Shown here piece after piece: positions 20,122-31,900 of a stretch of 64,000 nucleotides of DNA; position 1 is the first letter of the stretch, and each line of letters opens with the position of its first letter. The stretch lies in NCBI RefSeq assembly GCF_000143415.4, contig NW_003314266.1:2103139-2167138 (forward strand). The letters are read 5' to 3'. Under the pieces are notes generated by a model. It was given only the letters and a program-made list of their open reading frames with translations, was not told where the DNA came from and ran no database searches. The stretch comes from Selaginella moellendorffii. Lineage: Eukaryota > Streptophyta > Lycopodiopsida > Selaginellales > Selaginellaceae. Made by a program: the position numbers and the translations under genes.

Positions 20122-21403
20122 ATGGCGATGGCGGCGTCTCCCGGAGCGTCCCATTTGCATGCCAGATCGGGATCCTCGAGGTCGCCAGCGAATCAGGCGC
20201 TCTCCGCCTCGTCGATCGCATTGCCGCAGCGGTGCATCGAGTGCCGGATTTCGTCGGCGTCGTCCCCCAGCCAGCGCCAGATCGTCCACGCCGTCGCCAG
20301 GGAGCCGCTCAAGGTGATGATCTCCGGCGCGCCGGCGTCGGGCAAGGGGACGCAGTGCGAGCTCATCACGGACAAGGTATGCCGATCGTCCTCCTTCTCT
20401 TTGCCCCGATAGGATTTTGCGCATTGGGGCCTGGACGATCGATCTATGGGTCTCCACGGCACGATATTTCGACCGGAAGTCGATCGATTGATCGCTTGAT
20501 TTTCATTTGTGTCTAACTCACAAGTTCTTTTGTGTGATCACAGTATGGTCTTGTACACATAGCAGCTGGAGATTTACTGCGAGCCGAGGTAGCCGCGGGT
20601 ACTGAGAATGGAATCAAAGCGCAAGAGTATATGAACAAAGGCCAGCTCGTTCCAAACGAGATCGTAGTGTCAGTAAGAACACTTACTCTAGCCTCTTATA
20701 GTTCTAATCTAACACGAGTTATTCATCGTTTTGTGCTTGTTTTGTTCTAGATGGTGAAGCGAAGACTGGAAGAGCAAGACGCGCAAGAGAAAGGCTGGCT
20801 GCTGGATGGCTACCCGCGAAGCGTGTCGCAAGCCGACGCGCTGGAAGCTCTAAACATCCGGCCTCACGTCTTCATCCTCTTGCAAGTAAGTGGTCGTTTA
20901 GTTTTTCTTTGTCTAACCTGAAACGATCGAGCTTCTCTTACCGATTTTTATCCAGGTTCCCGAGGACATTCTCGTGGAAAGAGTGGTCGGTAGGAGATTG
21001 GATCCCGTCACGGGAAAAATCTACCATCTTACGTATGCTCCTCCCGAGACTCCAGAGATCGAAGCTCGGCTAACTCAGCGAAGCGACGACACGGAAGAGA
21101 GGGTAACGTAGCATTAGAAACTTTCCCTGACTAAGTTTTCTCTTTGATTTTCTTCCTCCAGGTGAAGCTCAGGCTTAAAACTCACCGGCAAAACGTCGAG
21201 GATGTGCTATCGATCTACTCAGACGTGATTGTTCCTGTAAGTTTTGGATCGATCACAAGCTCTTTATTTGCTGAGAAGTCTCGATTTGTTTGACACAGGT
21301 GGATGGAAATCGGCCCAAAACCGAGGTTTTCTCGAGCATCGATTCGATTCTAAACGAGATGGTACAAAGCGAGCAATTAGGAGAGGCCATGAGCTCGAGC
21401 TAA
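20122..21403 (+). CDS. Adenylate kinase, plastid type
   Basis: Six exons: 20122-20376, 20544-20672, 20751-20886, 20956-21102, 21162-21236 and 21299-21403, all in frame. It interconverts ATP + AMP and 2 ADP. The P-loop reads [14 protein letters not shown]; the Ala-Pro-Ala-Ser form is typical of plant plastid adenylate kinases. It also has '[12 protein letters not shown]', '[10 protein letters not shown]' (AMP binding), a '[13 protein letters not shown]' lid start and 'RSDDTEE'. The first about 65 residues are Ser/Ala/Arg-rich with no acidic residues early on, fitting a transit peptide. I chose ATG 20122; an in-frame upstream Met at 20026 lies in the tRNA-like leader. Its stop is 136 bp before the COG4 start. 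Confidence 0.92.
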
Positions 21404-21539
21404 AGAGCAAAATAAAATTTTTTGGCGAATATGCCCGTAGATTCTTTACAAAGAATATGCTTAAAATACTCGTTAATGTGGGAGATGCTTATAGTGGATT
21501 CTTTAATGGCCAAATTCTAGGGTTGTTGCGCTTGTGGCG

Positions 21540-23796
21540 ATGGCGATCCTCGAGTCCCCGCGCGTCGGCGCTGGAATGCTGGATCGCATCCGATCCCTCA
21601 CGGATGTCGGCACCATGAATCGGATGCTCCACGAGAGCATTGCGTACGAGCGCAGCATCGACGGCGAGCTGGAGAGCCTCCTCGCGCAGCGCCAGGAGGT
21701 GGAGAAGAAGCTGCTAGGGCTCCACCGGACGGGCGAGGTGCTGGAGATCGTCCGCGCCGACGCGGAGCAGATGCTCCGCAGCGTGGAATCGACGTGCTCG
21801 CTGGCCAATCTGGTGAGTGGCAAGGTGAGGGAGCTGGATCTGGCGCAGTCGCGGGTCCAGGAGACCCTAGCCCGGATCGAGGCGATCGTGGATCGCGGCA
21901 GCTGCATTGACGGCGCCCAGAAGGCGCTGGCGAGCGAGGATTACGAGTCGGCGGCCAGGAACGTGGAGAGATTTCTCCAGCTCGAGGAGAGGATGGGGGG
22001 CCTGGTGGATCCCGCGAGTGACCAGCACGTCCAGCTGCTGGAATCCAAGAGGAAGCTGGAGGAGGTGATCAAGAAGAGATTCTACGCGGCAGTGGACGCG
22101 AGAGATCACGCCGGGGTGGTGAGATTCGCGTCGCTGTTTGCTCCTCTTGGGCTCCACGAGGAAGGGATCAAGGCCTACGTGAGCTACCTGAGGAGATCGG
22201 TGGATCATCGCGCTCGCGATGGCTTCGCGGCCGTGAAGGAGACTCCAGACCAGGCGGACTTTGTGGCGGCGCTCAACAACATCTTCAAGGACATCGCCGA
22301 GGCGATCGAGGAGAACGAGGAGCTCCTCAAGAGCTTGAATGGAGAGGATGGGCTCGTCTACGCGATCCTGGAGCTGCAAGAGGAGTGTGACTCGCGCGGC
22401 TCGGCCATCGTGAAGAAGTATATGGAGTTTCGCGGGCTGGCCAAGCTGGAGAAGGAGATCATCGCGCAGACAAACGCGGAGAAGGACATCGTCGCGCAGT
22501 CCAAGCTCTTGATGTCCGCCAGTGGCGCTGTCGAGGGGCCGGATCTCCGCAGCATCGAGATGTTCTTGGAGGAGATCCTGCTCTTGATCCAGACCAGCGA
22601 AGACTACACGCAGTATATGATCGGGAGAGTGAGGGAGGCTGGATCTTCCGGAGCTCACTTCAGCCCGCGCGCCACCACATCTTTCAAAGTCGGGAGCTTC
22701 TACCGCGCGGTGCAAGAGCTGACGAGCCACTATCGCTTGCTGGAGGAGTACTTCATGGCAGAGAACGTCCGCAAGGCGATCAAGCTGGACGAGTTCCCGG
22801 CCAATTCCCTGACGACTTCGGTTGTGGACGACGTCTTCTACGTGCTCCAGAGCTGCACCAGACGCGCGGTCTCCACGTCCAACGTCCATCTCACGCTCTC
22901 GATCGTCACTTGCGCGGCCAACCTACTGGGAAACGAGTACAAGGACGCGCTCCAGAGGAAGATGCGCGAGCCAAACCTGGCGATGAAGCTCTTCGCCGGA
23001 GGAACAGGGGTGGTGAAAGTGGGAATGGAGGTGGCGGCGGCGCTAAACAACATGGACGTGAGTGCCGAGTACGTCCTCAAGCTAAAGGCCGAGATCGAGG
23101 AGCAGTGCAACGAGGTAAGCGGTGCTTCTCGTTTGCTTTCGTCTTTTCTCACGGCTTTAGCAACAGATCTTCCCCGGCCCCGCCGAGAGGGAGAAGCTCA
23201 AGTCCTCGCTACTGGAGCTGGGCGAGGCGAGTGTCTCGTTGCGGCAGATCACAAACTCGGGCCTCGAGCAGCTCGCCAACTGCATCGCCCCTCGGCTGCG
23301 CTCCACGCTAGACGCGGTGGGGACTGTTTCTTACGAGCTCACCGAAGCACAGTACGCCGAGAACGAGGTGAACGATCCGTGGGTCCAGAAGCTGCTGCAC
23401 GGAGTGGAGGCCAACGTGAGCTGGTTGCAGCCGCTGCTCACGGCCGGGAACTACGACACGCTCGTCCACCTCGTCATCGACTTCATCGTGAAGCGGCTGG
23501 AGGTTGTCATGGGCCAGAAGCACTTCAACCAGCTGGGGGGACTGCAGCTGGACAGGGACGCGCGAGCGCTGGTGGGGCACTTCTCGGGGATGACGCAGAG
23601 GACGGTGCGGGACAAGTTTGCGCGGCTCTCGCAGATGGCCACCATCCTCAACTTGGAGAAGGTGTCGGAGATCCTCGACTACTGGGGGGAGAACTCGGGG
23701 CCCATGACGTGGAGGCTCACACCCAACGAGGTCCGTCGCGTTCTGGGGCTCCGGCTGGATTTCAAGCCCGACGCCATCGCCGCGCTCAAGCTGTGA
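21540..23796 (+). CDS. COG4: Conserved oligomeric Golgi complex subunit 4
   Basis: Two exons, 21540-23114 and 23167-23796 (734 codons), near the usual length. The N-terminus 'LTDVGTMNRMLHESIAYERSIDGELESLL' and long heptad-like helices fit the COG4 rod that joins lobe A tethers. The C-terminal 'SEILDYWGENSGPMTWRLTPNEVRRVLGLR' is the conserved COG4 E-domain end. COG4 works in retrograde vesicle tethering within the Golgi. The start is the first ATG, placed immediately after a short leader. The 52-nt intron splits 'EQCNE' from 'IFPGPAEREKLK'. Confidence 0.92.
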
Positions 23797-24992
23797 GCCA
23801 TAGCGACGTCCGAGTCTCGATCGATCGATGGGAACTTTTGTCCGTCGGGTAGAGGAGAGAAGCTCAGCTCCCCCCCGGAAAGGTCCAAGACTCTTTCCAG
23901 GAGGACGACGTTCCAGCGCTCGCCATCGCCATTGCTCCAGCGGTTTCTCTTGCGGCTTTAATTTTCTCGTTGGAAAGGTATGTTTGCGAGCTGAGCGTTT
24001 GGATCCATCACCTCTTTTTCTTCTCTCTTTTCTTTCTTTTTTCTTTGCAGGAAGATGGCTTGAATGAATTTGTAGCTGGCAAGCACATGTAACTGGCGGC
24101 TGGTGGCCAAGGATGGAGCTTTCATTCACACTGGAGATTCCACTGTGTTGGTAGAATATTCTCCCTTTATAAAAAAAATTCTACTCTGTTGGTAGAATAT
24201 TCCTCCATTTTTAAAAAAGAGAACTATACACGCTTGGAAACCAACGAACTCCCTGGCGCGAGAAACAATCCATCCATCCGTCCATGCGTTTTTTTGTTTG
24301 GATCTCTCTCACGCTTTGTACTTACAAAACAATATCATTCACCTATCATTCATCTCGTTCCATTGTCTCGAGATTGATCGATTCGCTTCCACTCAATTCT
24401 TTCTCTCTTTTTTTTTTTGGGTTTCTTCGCACTCTTTCTATCTGGTGCTGGCTGCCTGGCTTGATTTTTTCCGTGATCGAGTCCTGTCCAATCCAGGGGA
24501 AACCATTCTTTTTCTCGCGATCACGATTCCAGAATCGAGTTGTTCCTGGATTTTTTTTCTTGCCTTTCCCCTGTTCCTCGCTTTGCGCCCCGCCGCTTGT
24601 GAAGGATCATAGCAGCAATGCTTTCCTCTCCAGTGGAGCGAAAGCACCACCTCCCTTTTCACGCAAAATTCTTCGCCTTTGCTGCTGCTGCTGCTGCTGC
24701 GATGGATGATAACTTTGTGCCGGTGTGTTCCTGCTGTTGAGCACTGGCGAGCATTAACAAAGCCCCCGGAAAAAAGAAGACCTGCTGTAGCACGATCCTG
24801 ATCCCTGACGATGTAGAGATATATATCCCCATCCACTGCTGCTTACCACCACCACCACCACACCTTTCTCGCTAGCTAGAGCCGATCCTGTCCAAAAAAT
24901 TTATGTACCGAAGGCCTGATTGCCAGACGCCAGCGCAATCTCACCACCACCTGGAGATAGATCCCCACTGCTCTTCCCATCTTTTCCTCCTT
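23797..24992. other. Intergenic/3'-UTR space between COG4 and DUF1005 genes
   Basis: No convincing gene. It holds pyrimidine-rich tracts, a near-duplicate pair of about 20 bp around 24145-24205 (both contain TGTTGGTAGAATATTC) and a short CTG-repeat run near 24680-24702. The segment nearest 24993 is likely 3' UTR of the minus-strand gene. Confidence 0.5.
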
Positions 24993-26396
24993 TCACGACA
25001 GCTCCTTCCTCAGCTTTCGAGAGAAAGGCTGGCAGGCGTCGATGCTCAAGTCCACCGCGGCTGCCAGAGCCATGAACACCGCTGCGTCCTCGGCGCAGGT
25101 GATGTGCCGCATCGCCAGCTGAACCAGCGGCCTGCCGGAGGAGCTCTGCCGCTCGCCCCGCGTCGTGCAGCTCATCACGAATCCCCCCGACGCCGGCAGC
25201 CCGACGTTGATGAAGTTGCAGTCTCCGCTGCTGCGGGGGCTCTGCACGGGAGTTCTCGCCGGCGACGGCGTTGCCGGACGAAACCTCGCCGTGTCGATCG
25301 AGAACTCTCCCCCGGAGTGTGAGCTGATGACCGTCTCCGAGACCAAAGCGCCCCCAACGTTTGCCGTGCCGCCACCACCATTCTCCGCAACTAGCTGGAA
25401 ACGAAGCCCGAGGCCACCTTTGCTGCCTCTTTCTTTCCACGCCTCGAGTCTCCCCCACGGCTCCCAGCTGTCTCCACTTGTGGAATCCGGGCGGAGGATG
25501 AGCCAGGCCCCGGGATTGGAGCGGCTGACGCGGTCACTCCCCGCCGACGGCACGAAAGGTGTCACCATTGACGCAGCAGCCACGGGGGAGCCGGATAGAT
25601 CATGGATCATGATCAGCCACCCTTTGCGTTCCTTCCTCTCCTTGTGATCATGGCCTCCCAATGGACCCGACCACTTCCCCGCACCGCTACGAGGAGTCTC
25701 ACACAGTCCCAGCCTGAGAGAAAAAATCCAAAGAGTTAGACCACCAAACTCTCTCCAGGAAAAACTCTGACAAGCTCACCTTGATCGGCTCAGTCTATCC
25801 CTGCTGAACTTGCAGCTGAAGAGCGGTTGCGTGATCTTGCCTTGAATCTGCACGATCTGGGGGCTGGCCACCGTCTCCCCATCAAACTGGAAAATGTAGC
25901 GAGGATCCGCCTCCACTTTGATGACGAGATGGAGCTCGGCTCCCGGCTTGCCATCGGTGGAATTCCCCTTGCCAATGCCCGTCCAGCCGCTGTGGAGCTG
26001 GATGGGCTTTCCTTCCATCCACTGCGAGCTCACCGGCAGCGAGAATGTCCCCATGAGCTTCCCTTCTTTCACTCCACACCGAGTTCCCTGCCGTCCAGTG
26101 TAGACCAGAACTTCCAGGCATGGAAACGAGCTCTTGAAGCACGAAGTTGGCGAGAGGAGCTTGTCGAGAGCCGACTCGTCGAGGTAGAAGTTGGCGGCGA
26201 TGCCGCGATCCGGGGGTGGCGACGTGGGCGAGACGAGCGGCACTGGCGTGGTCTGGACTGGGTAGCCTGGAAGCCGGACCTCGCAGAAGAATGGCGATGT
26301 CGAGGAGTGGACTCCTGTTCTAGCGGGCTTGGAGGCGAGCGGCACCCGGACGCCCAGAGCACTCACCGAGAGCTTGATGAACGCGCGAGGATCCAT
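24993..26396 (-). CDS. Plant-specific DUF1005 family protein
   Basis: Two exons, 26396-25780 and 25713-24993 (445 codons). The N-terminus 'MDPRAFIKLSVSALGVRVP' and core motifs match the DUF1005 family: 'CEVRLPGYPVQTTPVPLV', 'CLEVLVYTGRQG..CGV', 'GKPGAELHLVIKVEADPRY' and 'QGKITQPLFSCKFSRDR'. Further matches are 'KGWLIMIHDLSGSPVAAASM', 'NPGAWLILRPD', and the C-terminal 'AMRHITCAEDAAVFMALAAAVDLSIDACQPF'. The molecular function is unknown; in flowering plants members are reported in stress and tip-growth contexts, which I have not relied on. It has no signal peptide or membrane segment. It is divergent from the F-box gene, with a 1.15-kb spacer. Confidence 0.88.
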
Positions 26397-27548
26397 GTCG
26401 ATTGCTGGCGAGTGATCCTTTTGCCCATGCTCAGAAGATCGCTGCTATGTAGTGATGGAGTGCCATGATCTTTGGATTGATAGTGTGATCGCGGCCCGCC
26501 TCTCTTCTAGCCTTGGAAGGCACTGTAAAGGAATGCTTGCTTGCCTGGATAAATGCTGTGCTTTGCTCGTAACGTAAGCGAGGGAGAGAGAGAGAGGAAG
26601 AGGGGGAGATAGAAAAATCGGCAAGAGAATCGAAAGGGGAGAACCTTCCAAAAGCAAAATCCCTCGCAAGGATCCCGAATTCTTTTCTTTTCACTCTGCT
26701 ATCCAGCAAGAACCCCAGGAATCGCGAATCGACGAAACGCACGAGAAAAGAGGAGAGGAGGGGGGAAGGAAACCTGGAGCGCCGCTGCGCGACCTTCACT
26801 CGAAATGCGCGTCGACGACCACCGATCCAGCCGCGAACAAAAGAAATCCCCTGAGAATCCACTGGAGCGCGGTAGAATATCGAGGATGGAGAGCAAGATT
26901 TCCGGCAGGGATTCGTGCGCGCCGGCCTGGGGCTCCTCGCTCGCTCTGGATGGATCGATCTCTCTAATAGGAGAGAGAGGGATTGAAAGAAGAGAGAAGA
27001 GAGAGAGGATCTTCCAGCCCAGTACACTACACACACAGCCAAGCCTCGCCTGTATTCCAGTAGGGTTTTTCGCGTTTTCTTGCCAATGCCGTGCCAACTC
27101 ACACACCCCCTTTCACAGCCAGGCAATTAACAGCCTGGCGGGCAAATGGAGGGACCGGCAGTCCGCGACGGCAATATCCAGCAGCTAACAGCGACAAAAA
27201 AGCCCAGCTGACGTGGACTAGCCAGTTGTCTAAACCCTAACTCTTAGGGTTTTAACCCTGTTTTAGGGTTTTACCCACTTTTAGGGCTCTTGGAACTTTT
27301 CCCACGACGTGACATTGCTTCTGCGTGCGCCCTAACCGACACTAGGTAGGGGATCCCCGCAAGCAAGCATTGCGTGAACACCTGGCCGGTCCAATAGTGT
27401 TCTCGCTTGTATTGTCCGAGCGGGGCATCGATCCATCCATCCTTGTTCGCGTTGTTTGCTTTGGCCGCTCCAACAGTGATCGATCGGCCGTTTCCACGCG
27501 CTGCGAATTGGAGCCCTCCTCTGGATCGCGCGATCTTTGGCTTCCTTC
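26397..27548. other. Divergent promoter region, DUF1005/F-box
   Basis: There is no reliable coding frame. GA- and CT-rich microsatellite-like tracts (about 26575-26610 and 26960-27010) lie on the DUF1005 side and a cluster of telo-box motifs at 27231-27292 on the F-box side. Confidence 0.5.
27231..27292. promoter_or_regulatory. Telo-box cluster
   Basis: Five spaced copies of the plant telo-box core (AAACCCTAA or its complement TTAGGGTTTT, the last degenerate TTAGGGCT) occur within about 60 bp, roughly 260-320 bp upstream of the F-box start. Telo-boxes bind TRB/Pur-alpha-type factors and mark promoters of housekeeping and translation genes. Confidence 0.6.
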
Positions 27549-28769
27549 ATGGCGATTGGAGCTACTCTGGAACAATTAAAACCACGCGTGAGCGTCCGAG
27601 GAGAAGAACAAGAGGAGGAAGAAAGATTTATGGAGAGTACCATGGTGATCTGGGAGGAGCTCCCGCGGGATCTCGTGAGTAGCGTCGTTTCGTGGCTGCC
27701 AATCACCGACATTCTTCGATCGCGCACCATCTCCAAGCAGTTCCATGCGTGGATCAGCAGCATCAGCTTCCTGGACGAGATCGCTCGAGTTCCATCGCAA
27801 AGTTCTTGGCTGGTTCTCTTCCCCAGCTCCACACCATCCATCGCCAGTGCCTACGATCCATCGCTGGACTCCTGGCTCTCGCTTCCGGTCCCGCTGCAAA
27901 TCCAGCCACTGGCTTCTTCCAGAGGATTGATCTGTGGAGCTCCAAAACCCGATCTTGGGAGCGGCAGTAGCAGGAGCAGCAAAGAACTCCATGTTTGCAA
28001 TCTCGTGACGAGATCATGGGTGAGAGTTCCTCAGCCTCGGGAGATGTCGCGATTCTTCTTCCTCGTCGTCGGGATGGTTTCCACCGGTAGGAGCGGATTC
28101 ACGATCGTCGTCGCCGGATCCGACCTCGTCTCCCACCACGCCTCCGCCAACTTCAAGCTCTCCGCCTGGGTGTTTGAGTCGCGCAGCTGGAAGTGGACGA
28201 AAGGTGGCACTGTTTTGATCGACGCGGCCATCTCGACGAGCAAGGCGATGAGCGACAGCACGCTGTTCGTCGTGTCTGGAAACCGCGAGCTCGTAGCGTA
28301 TGATCTTGGTCGAGGAAGCTGGCGGCGTGTGGATCTTCCAGCGAAGGAGCTCACGTCAGTGAAGCTGGTTGATCGTCTGGGAAGGCTGGTGCTCGTTGCT
28401 CGCACTAACCAGGACGAGATCGCCATCTGGGAACTCCACCAAGAACAGCCCAGAAGCCGCAGCGATGGAGAGAAATCTCTTCCAAGCGATGATCCAAGCT
28501 TCTGGATAGAATTGGACAGAATGCCTCGGTGCTTGAGCGACGAGCTTCTTCTCAAATCACCGTCGCGAAGAATTGCGTGCGTTGGAAGCGGCGATATGGC
28601 TTACTTCTCCAGCACCAAGTGCGCATCGATCCTCGCCTACACATTCTCGACCAGGAGCTGGCGATGGACGAGCTGCTGCTCCCGCGTGACCAAGAATCCC
28701 CATTACGACATGCTTCGGGGCATCTGCCTCGAGCCCCGGCTGGAAATCAGCCCATCCAAGAAATTGTGA
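27549..28769 (+). CDS. F-box protein, probable kelch/galactose-oxidase-like C-terminus
   Basis: Intronless, 406 codons, starting at the first ATG in frame (27549). The F-box at residues about 36-75 reads 'WEELPRDLVSSVVSWLPITDILRSRTISKQFHAWI', the SKP1-binding helix bundle. The rest (residues 80-400) has repeated 'W' blades such as 'YDPSLDSWLSLPVP', 'CNLVTRSWVRVPQPREM', 'VFESRSWKWTKGG', 'YDLGRGSWRRVDLP' and 'YTFSTRSWRWTS', fitting a kelch or F-box-associated propeller. It would be the substrate receptor of an SCF ubiquitin ligase; the substrate cannot be told. Confidence 0.87.
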   Translation: MAIGATLEQLKPRVSVRGEEQEEEERFMESTMVIWEELPRDLVSSVVSWLPITDILRSRTISKQFHAWISSISFLDEIARVPSQSSWLVLFPSSTPSIASAYDPSLDSWLSLPVPLQIQPLASSRGLICGAPKPDLGSGSSRSSKELHVCNLVTRSWVRVPQPREMSRFFFLVVGMVSTGRSGFTIVVAGSDLVSHHASANFKLSAWVFESRSWKWTKGGTVLIDAAISTSKAMSDSTLFVVSGNRELVAYDLGRGSWRRVDLPAKELTSVKLVDRLGRLVLVARTNQDEIAIWELHQEQPRSRSDGEKSLPSDDPSFWIELDRMPRCLSDELLLKSPSRRIACVGSGDMAYFSSTKCASILAYTFSTRSWRWTSCCSRVTKNPHYDMLRGICLEPRLEISPSKKL

Positions 28770-28982
28770 GAAACCCTGTAAGATTGTTCTTCCACTCCAA
28801 AAACATACCATTGGATTGAGATCTCTTTCGCCTCGTTCGCTTGCGGTAAGAAGCTGGAATGGATGGGGGCTCGAGCGAGCGCCTTCCAATCTCTCCGCTT
28901 GCGCTAGACCTAGAAATATTGCAAGAAATGTGAGCTTTGAGTTAAACCTAGAAGGGGGTTTTTCTTTCTCTTTGATGGAGTG

Positions 28983-31900
28983 ATGGGAAAGAACAAGCGC
29001 GGCGCCCCCGCCAAGAGCAAGGGCAAGGGCAAGGGCAAGAGCAAGGCGCGGCAATCAATTACCAGCAATGCCAGCGACGACGGCGATGCGCTGCTCGACG
29101 AGGAGATCACCGCTTTGTAAGTTTCACGCGAATTGTAGCTCAGCCGACTGAATTCTCCTCGATCAGATCGGCGATATTTCAGAACGATTTCAGCGTTGTC
29201 GCGGATCATCCGATCAAGGAGATCACGATAAATCTTCGGTAAGATTTATCTTCGTGAGAATTTCTTTTTATCGAGTAGTTATCTTCCAGACCACATTCTG
29301 AGAATGACAACGATTTTGCTGCTCATCTCTTCGTAAGGTGGGCTTGAAAATTTGTCTAGCCGAAAATTCTTCGCGCACTTGGTGCTTGATTGCTAGGTGT
29401 TTTCCTGGCTATCCCTGGAAGCCCCCAAAGCTACAAATCGCAGCGAGTGATAAATCGCTGGAAACCGAGTGCCATATTCTACACGGAATGCTGGTAGAAC
29501 AGGTTCGCAAACTGTAGTCCAACTCATTGTCGATCTAGCATTTTCGTTCTTAGGCTGCTTTGTGTGCTCGAGAAGGAAGAGTTATGATCTTCAATCTTGT
29601 TGAAGCTGCCCAGGAGTATTTCTCGGAATGTCTTGCCAACTTAGCTCAAGAGCAAAAAAAGGTAAATTCTCTGAGAATCTTGATTCTGACATGGCCATAT
29701 CGTTTCATTTTGTGTGTCTAGGAGTTGGACGAAAGCGTCGCACAAATGTCCGAGCCTCCCATTGTCAAGGAATCAGAGCCAGTGAACTCTGATTTCGTCT
29801 ACTGTGACTTATGGGAAAATAGTGGCACCTGGGAAGGCCCGGACAGTCTTCCCGCTGGACAGACTCCATTAGAAAAGGAGATTCCTTCGTCAAGTATTCC
29901 AAACAGACCCGGTTTTCGGAGACCACCAGCTTTAGTTTTACCAGAGCTAAAGCCGCAGGATTCAAAGCAACATATTAAAGGTTTAGATGCTGATAATGAA
30001 ACCCGCGAAGCATCGGCAGAAGACGAGCAGTTATCTAAAGACGCGGCTGTGAGCGAATTTCTGCTTAAAGCATTCTCTGGCTACAAGGTGGCGCGAACTA
30101 CGAGGGTACGATTTCTAGTTTTAGTCTTTACTAATTAGTGGCGCTTTTTGTAGCAACCGGCTATGACTTCTGAGGCACTGGGAACCGGAGGCGACGACGA
30201 CGCCATATTTGCCATTCAAAAGGACTTGATTCTGGTTTGTGCATTTTTATAATTTTCTTGCCTGATATCGTTGCAGGTATATCTGCTTCGTTTGGCCTGT
30301 GGCAAGAAAGGTCCTCTACCGAATTCATTGTCCGAATTGACTTCTCAATTGTCACAACTCGGTGTACGTGATGTTTTTCGAGAGAATTTGCTGTATAAGT
30401 TTCTTTTTATGCAGATCATGCCATCGTGGGCCGAGGACTTGGTTTCTCGTCAACCTCAAATGTTTCAGGCAACATTCAAACGTATTTTTAAGCAGACCGT
30501 CGACAAGGATAATGTTTCGGAGTTTAAAGTAAGCATTGACATAATCATTGTTTGTGTTTTCTATTTCTAACAATGAACTTAGAGAAATTTGGAAAGGTTT
30601 TGGAATGCAAGTCCCGATTTGTTAGGAGAAAATGATGGCAATCTTGCAGCAATGAATTCGAGATACTTGTCTGACTTTGAAGAGCTTTGTTTGCTGGGTA
30701 AGGAAGAGCGTGATGGAATTTTCTTTTAAAAAAATTCTCACGTGTTTTACACAGGGAAAGGTGGATTTGGCCATGTAGTTTTGTGCAAAAATAAACTCGA
30801 CGGGCGACGATATGCCATGAAGAAGGTCAAGCTTAAAGATGAAAACCCTTCCGACAAGATCTTGAGGTAAGTTATTGCCAGACTACAACGATCCTGAGAC
30901 AAAATATGACAGGGAGGTTGCTACTCTTTCACGTTTGCAACATCAACATGTTGTTCGCTATTATCAGGTTTGAGTTTCCTGTTCGTTTCTATGCCTGTGC
31001 TCAATTAATATTCATATAGGCGTGGTTCGAGACAGCAGCAGGGGGTTCTTCTGGCACTCCCTATGGAGAAGAATCTGAAATTTCGTCAAGCTGGGTCGAT
31101 ACGGCGGGCTCCTCAAGCAACGATGTCAACACGGTTTCAACATTTTTGTACATTCAAATGGAATACTGCCCAAGGTTGGTGTTAATGCATTCTTTTTAGA
31201 CCGTGTGACCATGTGGTTTCGATTTCAGGACGTTGAGAGAAGTGTTTGACACACGATCAGTTCTAGACAAGGAGTTGACTTGGGGAATTTTTCGTCAAAT
31301 TGTCGAAGGCCTTTCACATATACATGGGCAAGGAATCATACATCGAGATCTTACGCCAAGTAATATATTTTTTGATACTCGAAATGATGTCAAGATTGGT
31401 GACTTCGGCCTTGGTAAGTTTCGCATATTACGTATCAAATCGTTTATGACAGGTGTGTGTGCAGCTAAATTTGCGGATCTGCAAAATCCTGATCAAGATC
31501 ACCGTGTTCCTGTTAAATTTGAAGCAAACGTAAAGTCACTCGAAGGGACTGGCCAAGTCGGTACCTACTTTTATAGAGCTCCAGAAATTGAACAAGCTTG
31601 GCCACACATTGATGAAAAGGTTGGTTTTCTAAGTTAAGAAACTTTACTGATCTTTCCTTTCAGGTTGATATGTACAGTCTGGGTGTCATTCTGTTTGAGC
31701 TATGGCATCCATTCAGCACAGGCATGGAGCGTTATGTCACTTTGAACGAGCTGAAACAGCAAAATATTTTACCTTCAAACTGGGCGGCTAAGTTTCCGCA
31801 CCAAGCAGCGTTGGTACATTTGCTAGTATCGCCTCATCCTCAAGACCGTCCTTCTGCACGGGACGTTCTGCAATCCGAGCTCTTGCCTCCTAGGATGGAA

